NCBI GenBank assembly: GCA_022865865.1
Contig: JALHTN010000259.1
Span: forward strand, 1-25,193
DNA from: Anaerolineales bacterium
Lineage (GTDB): Bacteria > Chloroflexota > Anaerolineae > Anaerolineales > UBA4823
Direction: 5' to 3'
DNA length: 25,193 nucleotides
Shown here: positions 1 to 7,981 of the stretch, in pieces
How the letters are laid out: each line of letters begins with the position of its first letter
Numbering within the stretch: the first letter of the stretch is position 1
Program-made: the position numbers and the translations under genes
Notes under the pieces: model-generated
The model's input: only the letters and a program-made list of their open reading frames with translations
Database searches by the model: none
What the model was told of the DNA's origin: nothing

Positions 1-22
1 AGCGAATATCATCCGCTAAGAA

Positions 23-808
23 ATGAAAGAAGTTTTGACACCGCATATTAAGATCCAAGATCTAAACGTCTGGTACAGCAATGACCAGGCTCTAAAAAAC
101 GTTTCAGCTGATATCCCAGCCCGAGAGATAACTGCTGTCATCGGACCTTCTGGGTGCGGCAAGACAACACTCCTCAGGTGCCTCAACCGGCTTCTTGAGG
201 AAGGAGAAGGTATACAGATTACGGGCCAGGTCTGGCTAAATGGCATCAATATCTATAACCGTGGAGTGGACGTAACCGAGGTACGCACCCGAGTAGGTAT
301 GTTAGCCCCAAAACCTTTCCCTCTTCCGATGTCTATATATGAAAACGTAGCCTATGGGAGACGCATACATGGTCTAAATGCAATCCTTGATAAAGGAAAC
401 GGGCGTAATCTGGATCAATATGTAGAACGCTATTTACGGGCAGCCGGCCTGTGGGGAGAAGTGAAAGATCGTCTATGGACACCAGCTTCACGGCTTTCTA
501 CTGGACAACAGCAACGGCTGTGCCTGGCCCGCGCTTTGGCTGTCGAACCGGAGGCGCTGTTATGCGACGAACCCACTTCAGCCCTGGACCCGATTTCGGC
601 GCAAGGGATCGAAGAACAATTGAAAAGCCTCAAGGAGAAAACCACCATTGTTTTGGTCACTCACTTACTTAGACAAGCGCGTCGCCTGGCCGATCATGTG
701 ATCTTTCTCTGGATGGGAGAGCTAGTAGAGACTGGTCCAGCCTGCCAGGTATTTAACAACCCTCAAGACGAACGAACTCGCGCCTACCTGGCTGGAGACA
801 TTGGTTAA
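23..808 (+). CDS. PstB-like ABC transporter ATP-binding protein with altered Q-loop
   Basis: This 261-residue nucleotide-binding subunit would power import of an oxyanion across the inner membrane. Walker A (GPSGCGKTT, residues 41-49), the LSTGQ signature (158-162), Walker B ending in DE (182-183) and the H-loop His214 are all present. The segment around residues 91-118 (VGM..KP...[14 protein letters not shown]) is characteristic of the phosphate importer PstB. Oddly, the Q-loop glutamine expected after VGMVF is replaced: the sequence reads VGMLAPKP, with Pro96 at the Gln position. Frame 2 upstream reads through bases 2-16 to a TAA at 17-19, so a co-transcribed gene, plausibly the permease, may end just before this start. 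The next gene overlaps or nearly abuts. The ATPase family is certain; phosphate as substrate is inferred from similarity only. Confidence 0.9.
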   Translation: MKEVLTPHIKIQDLNVWYSNDQALKNVSADIPAREITAVIGPSGCGKTTLLRCLNRLLEEGEGIQITGQVWLNGINIYNRGVDVTEVRTRVGMLAPKPFPLPMSIYENVAYGRRIHGLNAILDKGNGRNLDQYVERYLRAAGLWGEVKDRLWTPASRLSTGQQQRLCLARALAVEPEALLCDEPTSALDPISAQGIEEQLKSLKEKTTIVLVTHLLRQARRLADHVIFLWMGELVETGPACQVFNNPQDERTRAYLAGDIG

Positions 809-824
809 CATGGAGCCGATTACG

Positions 825-1883
825 ATGAAACACACACGGCTACGTTTTATCAAGAGAGGAGATTGGCCCCGCTTTGCAGTTGGGGTTTTCATCACGGTGC
901 TTTTGCTTGTGATCGTCTATTATGGTTGGCGGGCAATCGTTGTAAACGCGCACCCCCCAATCAGGCTAATCGTGTACGCCTTCAGCACCCAAGAAGAAGT
1001 ATTGTCCCAGGGTATCCTGCCCGCCTTCGAGAAGGCTTGGGAGGCCCAGACGGGACGGGATCTTGAGATAGAGGCTGTTTTTAGCCCCTCGGGTACTTTA
1101 GCAGGGCAAATCAACCTGGGCGCTCCAGCTGATATCGCCCTATTCAGCAATGCACACCACGTGAACTGGCTCAAATTCGGACGAATGGTAAGGAAAGAAA
1201 CCCAACCAAGCATAATCGGATACACACCTATGGTTATCGTCACCCGTCCAGGTAACCCACATGACATTTATAGTTATGCGGATTTGACACAGCCTAACTT
1301 GCGCTTGCTGCATGCCGATCCACGCAGCTCTGGAGCAGGAGAATGGTCACTTCTGGCTGAATATGGAAGTGCCCTGCTGGAGACAAGCGAACCGGATATA
1401 GCCGAAGCCCAACTCCAGGCCATTTGGGACAATGTGAGACTGCTAGGACCCTCAGCCCGGGCAACTCTGACCTTGTTTGAGCTAGGTGCAGGAGACGCCG
1501 TGATCACCTATGAGCAAGACGCCCGCCTGGCTCAGGAGCGCGGCGTCCCGCTGGAGATCATAATGCCACCCCGCATAATTATCGCCCAACACGTCGCTGT
1601 GGTCGTAGACGAAAATATTACACGCGGCGAGCGGCCAGTCGTTCAGGCTTTCATGGACTATCTCTTGAGCGACGCTGGGCAACAGATTCTTGGTCGTTAT
1701 CACATGCGACCAGTAACCGATGTTTACGAGGGATTCCCTCCCATGAGACAACCCTTCACAGTCGAAAATTTGGGAGGCTGGTCGCGTGCATACACTGAAC
1801 TTGTAGAAACTTTTTGGCGAGAAGAAATTGAACCTTATCTCGATCCAGATCCATCCCCCATGCTGATAACCCCCGGAGAATGA
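825..1883 (+). CDS. Membrane-anchored anion-binding protein, copy 1
   Basis: A 352-residue extracytoplasmic solute-binding protein. One hydrophobic segment (about residues 17-38) follows a basic N-terminus and acts as a signal/anchor; no lipobox cysteine is visible. The mature part begins with a beta-strand/loop (VYAFSTQEEVL) and carries a GAPADIAL motif and a DPRSSGAGEWSLLAEYG motif. The last resembles the sulfate/thiosulfate-binding (Sbp/CysP, SBP_bac_11) family signature. The start at 825 is preferred because GGAG lies at 812-815, nine bases upstream; ATG 810 and TTG 801 are in frame but poorly served. It lies directly after the ATPase and is nearly identical in its C-terminal two thirds to the next gene. 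The ligand could be sulfate, phosphate, molybdate or another oxyanion, and the sequence does not decide which. Confidence 0.82.
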   Translation: MKHTRLRFIKRGDWPRFAVGVFITVLLLVIVYYGWRAIVVNAHPPIRLIVYAFSTQEEVLSQGILPAFEKAWEAQTGRDLEIEAVFSPSGTLAGQINLGAPADIALFSNAHHVNWLKFGRMVRKETQPSIIGYTPMVIVTRPGNPHDIYSYADLTQPNLRLLHADPRSSGAGEWSLLAEYGSALLETSEPDIAEAQLQAIWDNVRLLGPSARATLTLFELGAGDAVITYEQDARLAQERGVPLEIIMPPRIIIAQHVAVVVDENITRGERPVVQAFMDYLLSDAGQQILGRYHMRPVTDVYEGFPPMRQPFTVENLGGWSRAYTELVETFWREEIEPYLDPDPSPMLITPGE

Positions 1884-1886
1884 GGT

Positions 1887-1943
1887 ATGAATAATTCGCT
1901 TGAGTTAGACTTGAACCCACCCGATCTATCACCAAGCCGATAG
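1887..1943 (+). pseudogene. Vestigial 5' end of the Na/Pi-transporter gene
   Basis: A short reading frame of 18 codons plus TAG starts three bases after the first binding-protein gene. Its first residues (MNNSLELDLNP) match the start of the downstream transporter (MENPLELDLKP). Its ATG is exactly 1203 bp before the transporter ATG at 3090, the same distance that separates the two binding-protein starts (825 and 2028). It is therefore the leftover head of a transporter gene, created when the unit was tandemly duplicated and cut off by the second copy. Bases 1944-2027 show only faint remaining similarity to 3147 onward. Confidence 0.8.
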
Positions 1944-2027
1944 ACTCTCATGATCAGCAACATACCAACAACCACTGAACCTACATGCTCTTGCAGCTAC
2001 TGTTTTAGGAAGTAAGGACCATAAGAC

Positions 2028-3086
2028 ATGAATCAGATAAAAGCCCTTCACTCGATAAAAACAAGTCGACCTCTCCAGGCAACCTTGATTCTTGTGACGT
2101 TGTTTGTGATCGTCTTGATCTACCTCGGGGGACAGGCCATCATCGCAAAATGTCCGGCACATTTACGATTGGTTGTTTACGCATTCAGTACACAAGAAGA
2201 GGTTTTGAACCAGGGTATCTTGCCCGCCTTCGAGAAGCAATGGGAGGCAGAGACAGGGCGTATGCTTGAGATCGAATCCATATTTGGTCCCTCGGATATT
2301 TTAGCAGAGCGCATCAACTTAGGCGGTCCAGCGGATATCGCCCTACTCAGCAATGCACGCCATGTGAGATGGTTCAGAATCGAAAAGATGATCGGAAAAG
2401 AAAACCAACCGAGCATAATCGGATACACACCTATGGTTATCGTCACCCGTCAGGGTAACCCACATGACATTTATGGTTATGCGGATTTGACACAGCCTAA
2501 CTTGCGCTTGCTGCATGCCGATCCACGCAGCTCTGGAGCAGGAGAATGGTCACTTCTGGCTGAATATGGAAGCGCCCTGCTGGAGACAAGCGATCCGAAT
2601 ATAGCCGAAGCCCAACTCCAGGCCATTTGGGACAATGTGAGATTGCTAGGACCCTCAGCTCGGGCAACTCTGACCTTGTTTGAGCTAGGTGCAGGAGACG
2701 CCGTGATCACCTACGAGCAGGACGCCCACCTGGCTCAGGAGCGCGGCGTCCCGCTGGAGATTATCGTGCCACCTCACACGATTATCGCCCAACACGTCGC
2801 TGTGGTCGTAGACGAAAATATTACACGCTGCGAGCGGCCAGTCGTCCAATCTTTCATGGACTTTCTCTTGAGCGACGCCGGGCAACAGATTCTTGGTCGA
2901 TATTGCATGCGACCGGCAACCGATGTTTATGAGGAAGTCCCTTCAATGATTCAACCTTTCACGGTTGAAGATTTGGGTGGCTGGTTTGATGCTTACACTA
3001 AGCTGGTGGAGCCCAAATGGCAAACCGAATTCGAGCCGCGTCTCGATCTGGATCTGAACCCAACGCTGCTAGATCCCAAAGAATAA
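2028..3086 (+). CDS. Membrane-anchored anion-binding protein, copy 2
   Basis: The second 352-residue paralogue of the preceding binding protein has the same layout. It has a basic N-terminus, one hydrophobic anchor (about residues 17-38), then VYAFSTQEEVL, a GGPADIAL motif and the DPRSSGAGEWSLLAEYG signature. A cysteine follows the anchor (IIAKC), but the context is not a good lipobox. Residues from about 125 to 300 are almost identical to copy 1, while the N-terminal 110 residues are clearly diverged, which may alter specificity or partner docking. The ATG has only a weak upstream purine stretch (AAGGAC near 2016). The gene ends three bases before the Na/Pi-type transporter, so the two are likely co-transcribed. 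The substrate is not determined by sequence. Confidence 0.82.
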   Translation: MNQIKALHSIKTSRPLQATLILVTLFVIVLIYLGGQAIIAKCPAHLRLVVYAFSTQEEVLNQGILPAFEKQWEAETGRMLEIESIFGPSDILAERINLGGPADIALLSNARHVRWFRIEKMIGKENQPSIIGYTPMVIVTRQGNPHDIYGYADLTQPNLRLLHADPRSSGAGEWSLLAEYGSALLETSDPNIAEAQLQAIWDNVRLLGPSARATLTLFELGAGDAVITYEQDAHLAQERGVPLEIIVPPHTIIAQHVAVVVDENITRCERPVVQSFMDFLLSDAGQQILGRYCMRPATDVYEEVPSMIQPFTVEDLGGWFDAYTKLVEPKWQTEFEPRLDLDLNPTLLDPKE

Positions 3087-3089
3087 GAC

Positions 3090-4262
3090 ATGGAAAATCC
3101 ACTTGAGTTGGATCTGAAGCCATCCGAATCGTCGTCTGGTCAAAGCTCTGCTGACAATATTGAAGTAACTCTGGCAATTCCCGAAATGGTCTTCGCGACC
3201 GAGGTAAGGCCTCGCTGGTGGGGTCATATTCGACTGGGAAAAATTGGACTCTTCGGCGCTAGCCTGTACCTGTTCATACTGGCTATCACGCTGATGAAGT
3301 CCGGAGCGCGCGGCATAACACCTTTGATACGCAACCTGGGTATCATCTCCAATGAAGCCAACAGCCTGGGTTTTGGATGGTTGTTTGCATATCTCATAAT
3401 GAGCGGGTCTCCGGTAGCAGCCGCCGCGTTGACGTTTTTCGACACCGGCGTTATTGATGAACTTGGCGCCTTTACCATGATCACAGGCAGCCGTCTGGGG
3501 GCAAGTTTTATCGTCCTCTTTATCGGTTTCATTTATGTGCTGCGTGGCCGTGACCGAGCCACCAGCTTGAGTATGGGAACCCTTTCTCTAACTGTCACCG
3601 CCACAACATATCTACCAGGTCTACTCCTCGGGGTCGTAATCCTGAATACCGGCGTATTGGACGGCATACAACTCCATTCCGGCGCACTGCTGATTTCAGT
3701 TATTGACTCTGTCGTTGAACCTATCGCCGGACTGGCAGTCGACCTCTTCCCTTATTGGGCGGTCTTTTTGCTCGGATTAGGCACCATTTTAATCAGTTTT
3801 AATCTGTTCGATAAGTGTATGCCTCAGATGTCGCTCAAGGAGAGCCAGATAGGGTGGGTATCACGCCTGGTTTACCGCCCAGTGGTAATGTTCACCTTGG
3901 GTGCAGTGGTAACCATGATCTCCATGTCGGTCAGTATCTCCCTAAGCCTATTAATCCCGTTGAGCCAACGAGGCTTTGTCCGGCGCGAAAATGTGATCCC
4001 TTATATAATGGGGGCTAATATCACCACGTTTATCGATACACTCCTTGCGGCTGTGCTGCTTAACAATCCGGCTGCTTTCACGGTTGTCTTGGTTGAAATG
4101 GTTAGCATCACAGTTGTCTCCCTCATCATCTTGATCGCCTTCTATCACCCCTATCAACGTACATCGCTCCAATTTGCGAGCTGGGTTACCAAAAGCAACC
4201 GCAATCTGGTCATTTTTATAATCACCATATTTATTACGCCAGTAATCTTGATGTTGATATAG
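3090..4262 (+). CDS. Na+/phosphate cotransporter-like membrane protein
   Basis: A 390-residue polytopic membrane protein with a roughly 45-residue hydrophilic N-terminus and about nine or ten hydrophobic segments. Two internal segments resemble the inverted repeats of Na/Pi-cotransporter family members. The first is around residues 106-150 (SGSPVAAAALTFFDTGVID, then TGSRLGAS). The second is around 305-340 (MGANITTFIDTLLAAVLL), where NptA-type proteins carry a GANIGTT motif. This supports secondary, probably sodium-coupled, transport of phosphate or a similar anion. It lies three bases after binding-protein copy 2 with no evident ribosome site, suggesting translational coupling. A truncated copy of its start lies at 1887-1943. 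Pairing with an ABC ATPase and binding proteins is unusual; whether they share a substrate is inference. Confidence 0.75.
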   Translation: MENPLELDLKPSESSSGQSSADNIEVTLAIPEMVFATEVRPRWWGHIRLGKIGLFGASLYLFILAITLMKSGARGITPLIRNLGIISNEANSLGFGWLFAYLIMSGSPVAAAALTFFDTGVIDELGAFTMITGSRLGASFIVLFIGFIYVLRGRDRATSLSMGTLSLTVTATTYLPGLLLGVVILNTGVLDGIQLHSGALLISVIDSVVEPIAGLAVDLFPYWAVFLLGLGTILISFNLFDKCMPQMSLKESQIGWVSRLVYRPVVMFTLGAVVTMISMSVSISLSLLIPLSQRGFVRRENVIPYIMGANITTFIDTLLAAVLLNNPAAFTVVLVEMVSITVVSLIILIAFYHPYQRTSLQFASWVTKSNRNLVIFIITIFITPVILMLI

Positions 4263-4278
4263 CGGAGGTATATCTCAC

Positions 4279-5100
4279 TTGAAAATCTTAATCGCAATCA
4301 ACGGATCAAAACAATCCGAAACTACCCTGCGCTTTGCTGCTCAGATTGTCCTTCGCACGGGAGAACCACCAACCGTCTTAACTGTGATCGATCGCAGGGC
4401 AGATCGACTATCGACTCAAGCCGACGAGATGCTTGGCAAAGCCCAGAAAATCTTGGCTGTTCCAAATGTAAGAACCAGGGTTCGGGATGGTCATCCCACA
4501 CAAGAAATTATTCGTGAAGCCAGGGAAGGCAACCATGATTTATTGATTGTAGGAGAGATGCAAGCAAATCATCTGGCTCGGCTTCTTCTGGGGTCCACGG
4601 AGGTACACATAGCGGAAGGTGCACCGTGCCCGGTCATCATCGTCAAAGGTATCACCAGACCAATTCACAGTATTTTGCTGTGTGACAGTGGTGCAGGGAG
4701 ATCATCGGTGCTCAGCCGGTTCACTGCCCAACTGGCTGATTTGCTTGAGGGCAAGGAAGAAGTCACTGTTTTGCATGTCATGTCGCAAATAAGCGCCGGC
4801 CCGGGCGTACAGGGTCAACAATTACGGGCTAGCGTCGATGAACTGATCGAAGAACACACACCCGAGGGCGAGTTGCTTGGGAGATATATCCAAGCGTTGG
4901 AACAACCGGGTATTCACCCGATCCCCAAGGTGCGCCGCGGACTGGTAGTGGATGAAATATTAACTGAAGCTCAAAAGGGTGACTACGATTTGATCGTCAT
5001 CGGAGCACATAAAAGTGAAAAATGGCAAGATTTCCTTCTCGAAGATCTGGCCCGGAAGATCCTGATGCAATCAGACCGGCCGGTACTGGTGGTTAAATAG
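4279..5100 (+). CDS. Tandem-domain universal stress protein (UspA family)
   Basis: A 273-residue cytoplasmic protein with two UspA-type alpha/beta domains, residues 1-127 and 130-273. Both begin with a hydrophobic strand (KILIAINGS; SILLCDSGAGRSS) and both end in the family's CPV.IVK / RPVLVVK strand. The ATP-binding motif G-2X-G-9X-G-S/T is partly kept in domain 1 (LLLGST) but its middle glycine is missing. In domain 2 the GS is replaced by ED, so that half probably does not bind ATP. Translation starts at TTG 4279, with CGGAGG at 4263-4268 as ribosome site. It follows the transporter by 16 bases and probably shares its mRNA. The role is likely stress response tied to the transport locus; the exact function is unknown. 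Confidence 0.85.
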   Translation: MKILIAINGSKQSETTLRFAAQIVLRTGEPPTVLTVIDRRADRLSTQADEMLGKAQKILAVPNVRTRVRDGHPTQEIIREAREGNHDLLIVGEMQANHLARLLLGSTEVHIAEGAPCPVIIVKGITRPIHSILLCDSGAGRSSVLSRFTAQLADLLEGKEEVTVLHVMSQISAGPGVQGQQLRASVDELIEEHTPEGELLGRYIQALEQPGIHPIPKVRRGLVVDEILTEAQKGDYDLIVIGAHKSEKWQDFLLEDLARKILMQSDRPVLVVK

Positions 5101-5563
5101 ACTACAACCTTCGTGGCTTACCAGACGTGCCAATTATTTGATGATTGATCATTCTGGAAATAAAAGAATTCGGGTTTGCTAAGCAGATAATGTAATGATG
5201 ATGGAAGAATGTTTTTAAATTCCAGCCTCTCACTATTTGGTATTTGACAAAAGAATGCCAACATGAAAATTTATGGGACAATCTCACATAACGAAGTCAC
5301 CCAATTCAATATTCGACCAATAAAAGCAGATGACGGACTTCGACTGTTATCACCGGTCACAAGCGCGTTTTTTATACAAGTGTGGCATCTGGGGTCTTTC
5401 ATCGAGCGGATCGATCATTGTTGTTTATCCGAGTGGATGAATGAAATAATTCAAGAAAAAATAATTGTTCGAAAGGCTGAGGAGAGAATATTCTCGCTTT
5501 TGTGAATATTTATCTTGAAATCTTTTAACTATAAAAATAGTGAATTATAAAGGAGTATGAAAA
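5101..5563. other. Gene-poor AT-rich spacer
   Basis: This 463-base stretch separates the stress protein from the CBS-ACT gene. It is visibly richer in A and T than its flanks. It contains a possible 80-codon ORF (listed separately, low confidence) and a good TTGACA hexamer at 5244-5249 without a convincing -10 partner. A strong ribosome site (AAGGAG) lies at its right end. No clear terminator hairpin, RNA gene or repeat was seen. Confidence 0.5.
5263..5505 (+). CDS. Doubtful small hypothetical ORF
   Basis: An 80-codon reading frame from ATG to TGA in an AT-rich spacer. I do not recognise the product. It is a mixed-charge sequence (for example RPIKADDGLRLLSP near the middle) with no signal peptide, membrane segment or cysteine motif. 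No purine-rich ribosome site precedes the ATG (bases just upstream read AAGAATGCCAAC). It could be a decayed gene fragment or chance. The next gene has a strong site of its own and does not depend on it. Confidence 0.25.
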   Translation: MKIYGTISHNEVTQFNIRPIKADDGLRLLSPVTSAFFIQVWHLGSFIERIDHCCLSEWMNEIIQEKIIVRKAEERIFSLL

Positions 5564-6223
5564 ATGCTGATCGGAGACCGAATGTCACATCCAGTTATAC
5601 CAATTCACCCTGAGGTCCCAATACAGGAAGCTCTGTATAAAATGCGTAAAGAGAATGTTCGCAGATTTCCAGTAGTAGATAAACGTGGACACTTGATTGG
5701 CATTGTGTCAGAAAAGGATTTGCTTGAAGCTTCACCTTCAGATGTCACCAGTTTAAGCGTCTTTGAATTGAATTATTTACTGCACAGGATCACGGTGGAA
5801 GAAATCATGACTAGGAATGTCATCACGGTTACCGAAGATACACCCATCGAAGACGCTGCAAGGGTCATGTCTGACCATAAAATTGGCGGATTACCCGTCA
5901 TGCGCAACCGTGAGGTGGTCGGGATTATCACCGAAACGGATTTGTTCAATATATTCTTGGAGTTGATGGGAGCATACGAACGCGGAATTCGAATTACAAT
6001 CCTCGTACCCAATATCCCGGGTGAACTGGCCAAGATTTCCAGGGCAATTTTCGAAAAAGGTGGAAATATCCTCGCTTTAGGGACATTCATGGGAGACAGT
6101 ACTGAGAACCGGGAAATACTAATGACTGTAGCGGGTATTGATGAGCCGAGTATTAAAGATGCGATCGAGCCATTCGTTGAGAAGATTGTCGATATTCACG
6201 AACCTCATCTTTTCCAGACTTGA
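5564..6223 (+). CDS. CBS-pair/ACT domain protein (AcuB-like)
   Basis: A 219-residue soluble regulator with two CBS motifs in residues 1-130. The first has DRMSHPVIPIHPEVPIQEAL with LIGIVSEKDLL; the second has EEIMTRNVITVTEDTPIEDA with VVGIITETDLF. A C-terminal ACT-like domain follows (about 141-219; ITILVPNIPGELAKISRAIF). CBS pairs usually bind adenosine nucleotides and ACT domains bind small effectors such as amino acids, so this protein probably senses metabolic state. The architecture matches AcuB-type proteins. The start is secure: AAGGAG lies at 5550-5555, eight bases before the ATG. It is followed by a hairpin-rich spacer and stands alone rather than in an operon. The target or partner is unknown. 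Confidence 0.88.
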   Translation: MLIGDRMSHPVIPIHPEVPIQEALYKMRKENVRRFPVVDKRGHLIGIVSEKDLLEASPSDVTSLSVFELNYLLHRITVEEIMTRNVITVTEDTPIEDAARVMSDHKIGGLPVMRNREVVGIITETDLFNIFLELMGAYERGIRITILVPNIPGELAKISRAIFEKGGNILALGTFMGDSTENREILMTVAGIDEPSIKDAIEPFVEKIVDIHEPHLFQT

Positions 6224-6268
6224 GCTATTGGGAGTTGATCGTCTTGAATCAGATGTCGTGAAACCCGC

Positions 6269-6399
6269 GAGGGACGCCCTTGAGGACTGGCAGTCCTAAT
6301 GAGCAACTTCCCTCAAAATTAGACTTCCATATCCATTGCTCAAGTTTGTGTTTCGTTCTACACAGGACTGCCGGTCCTGCATGACCCGCGATGGATATG
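6269..6399. repeat. Compound inverted repeats (REP-like) in spacer
   Basis: Several nested palindromes lie between the CBS gene and the VOC pseudogene. GAGGGA (6269-6274) pairs with TCCCTC (6309-6314). Inside it AGGACT (6283-6288) pairs with AGTCCT (6292-6297) over a GGC loop. A second, related palindrome AGGAC-TGCCG-GTCCT lies at 6364-6378. CATATCCAT (6328-6336) pairs with ATGGATATG (6391-6399), enclosing the second palindrome. The two AGGACTGSCRGTCCT cores are near copies of one another, as in REP-type elements. It could also act as a transcription terminator for the CBS gene, but there is no U-run. Confidence 0.6.
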
Positions 6400-7177
6400 A
6401 CGACATCCAGATAATACACGTATAGGGTACGTTCACCTGACCGTGTCCGATTTATCCAGGTCCGTTTCCTTTATTAAGAGCATTCTGGGGTTGAAGCTGC
6501 ACCGCCAGACTGAAGATACGACTTACCTGGGCGCAGGCGAAGGCAACCTGCTGGCGTTGACGGAAATCCCAGGCGCCACCCATTACCCCCACCGAAGCTG
6601 ACTGTACCATTTTGCGCTTCTAGTTCCATCCCGCCGGGAACTGGGCAGTTTCCTGCGCAGCCTGATCGAAAGTAAAACCCCCGTCCAGGGCTTCGCCGAC
6701 CACCTGGTGAGTGAGGCGATTTACCTCTCCGACCCCGATGGGAACGGGATAGAGGTCTACCGCGACCGCCCGCTGACAGAATGGGAATACAAGGATGGAA
6801 GGATAAAGATGGCTACCGATCCTTTCGACTTCGACGGTGTTATGGCATGTGCACAGGCTGGAGGCGACTGGATCGGAATGACTCCCGGGACAGTCCTGGG
6901 TCATATGCACCTGCATGTTGGCGACCTCGAAACCTCCGCCGGCGGGTACCACCAGCTGAGGATCAACACCTGGAACGGCGTCGGGGCTCCTCCAGCCCCC
7001 GACGATGCGCTCGGGCTACGTTACTTTTCAGTAATTCTACCTGATGAAGAAGCGTTGACTGCTTTGAACCTCAGGCTCAAACAGGCTGACCAGGAATCCG
7101 AAGAGGTGCACAGCAGAATAAGCGTGAAAGATCCTGCCGGAAATGGGATCCAATTTACGAGTGAGGCAGGAAGCTAA
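6397..7177 (+). pseudogene. Decayed two-domain VOC (glyoxalase/catechol dioxygenase-like) gene
   Basis: One reading frame runs from 6404 to the TAA at 7175-7177 and encodes a recognisable two-domain vicinal-oxygen-chelate protein. It begins HPDNTRIGYVHLTVSDL, continues through LYHFALLVPSRRELG and LSDPDGNGIEVYRDRP to a second domain with LGHMHLHVGDL and DPAGNGIQF. This is the layout of CatE/YfiE-type extradiol dioxygenases (about 260-290 residues). Two lesions break it. The natural ATG at 6397 (ATG ACG AC-) is out of frame with the rest, as expected from a 2-base loss (M-T-T-H-P-D restored). A TGA at 6599-6601 also sits where family members have glycine (GGA to TGA). A 156-codon remnant remains open from GTG 6707, inside domain 1, but this is not a natural start. 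Likely nonfunctional. Confidence 0.8.
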
Positions 7178-7191
7178 CTATGGATGAATCA

Positions 7192-7260
7192 TGTCATCAA
7201 TTTTATGGTTTGCAATTCAGCTGCCAAAGACTCCGTTGAATTGATGACAGGTTCGTTTTT
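7192..7260 (+). terminator. Long-loop inverted repeat with T-run, possible terminator
   Basis: A perfect 11-base inverted repeat, TGTCATCAATT (7192-7202) and AATTGATGACA (7239-7249), lies between the converging VOC pseudogene and the minus-strand response regulator. A run of five T follows at 7256-7260. The 36-base loop is long for a classical intrinsic terminator, so this is only a candidate. The symmetric arms could serve either strand. Confidence 0.35.
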
Positions 7261-7306
7261 CTGGTGATAAAGATGATGAATTCAGTATGTTGGAATGTTA
7301 TCAACT

Positions 7307-7981
7307 CTAGGGTGTAAACGTATATCCAACTCCAGAAACCGTTATTAAGTAAACGGGGTTAGAGAGGTCACTCTCAATTTTTTTCCTCACGCGATAGACC
7401 AATTGTTTTAGCATCGTGCGATCGCCCCCAGCCGGTCCCCAAACATTGTCAATCAGAGTATCGGTCAGCAGTACATGATTATTATTGATCATCAGGATTT
7501 CCATCAAACGGCTCTCAAGCGGTGTGAGATGAGCGATGATGTTCCCGTCCTTTTGAATCTCATTTCGGCTGGGATCAAAAGTAAAGTCATTCACCGTGAT
7601 TGGACTGGAAATCACCTGAGGGGATCCAGCACGCCGCAGAACCGCTTCAACACGAGCCACTAACTGCCGGGGGCTGAACGGTTTGACGATATAATCATCC
7701 GCGCCGATTTCCAGCCCGCGCACGATGTCATCTTCATTGCTGCGTACAGTCAGCATGATGATGGGTGTGTCTGATTGCTGGCGGATCTGCTGGCACACTT
7801 TTGTGCCGTCCAACTTGGGAAGATTAATATCCAGTATGATTAAATCCGGCGACTCGCTTTGCCAGCGATCCAGGGCTGCACGGCCGTCATATGCTAATAA
7901 AGTCTCAAAACCAGCTCGGCGGAGTGTGAAGGAAATTACGTCCGCCAGATCCAGGTCATCGTCTACAACTAGTATCTTCAT
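7307..7981 (-). CDS. OmpR/PhoB-family response regulator
   Basis: A 224-residue DNA-binding regulator. The N-terminal receiver has the acidic pocket (DDD, residues 7-9), phospho-acceptor Asp51 (LIILDINLPK), a conserved Thr near 78 and Lys100 (IVKPFSP). The C-terminal winged-helix domain (about 130-224) shows LTPLESRLMEIL, a recognition-helix region (QLVYRVRKKIE) and the typical ending VSGVGYTF. Its ATG overlaps the stop of the upstream kinase gene as ATGA, so the pair is translationally coupled. The pair is divergent from the hydrogenase operon. The phased heptamers at 10419-10459 are the kind of site this family binds, making regulation of that operon plausible but unproven. Confidence 0.93.
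   Translation of the reverse strand: MKILVVDDDLDLADVISFTLRRAGFETLLAYDGRAALDRWQSESPDLIILDINLPKLDGTKVCQQIRQQSDTPIIMLTVRSNEDDIVRGLEIGADDYIVKPFSPRQLVARVEAVLRRAGSPQVISSPITVNDFTFDPSRNEIQKDGNIIAHLTPLESRLMEILMINNNHVLLTDTLIDNVWGPAGGDRTMLKQLVYRVRKKIESDLSNPVYLITVSGVGYTFTP

Larger units (their letters stand above)
825..3146 (+). repeat. 1203-bp tandem duplication (binding protein plus transporter head)
   Basis: Copy 1 runs from about 825 to 2027 and copy 2 from 2028 to at least 3146. Both encode a 352-residue protein with no length difference, and each is followed three bases later by the same transporter N-terminus. Similarity is uneven. From roughly 1207 to 1720 (matching 2410 to 2923) the DNA is nearly identical, with only scattered third-position and a few coding changes. 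The first 370 bases and the last 150 bases differ much more. This suggests an old duplication whose middle was later homogenised by gene conversion. Confidence 0.85.

Noticed and set aside
6707..7177. A stand-alone 156-residue glyoxalase gene starting at GTG 6707
   Set aside because: Homologous sequence continues upstream in the same frame to 6404 across a stop codon, and GTG 6707 lies in the middle of a conserved VOC domain with no ribosome site.
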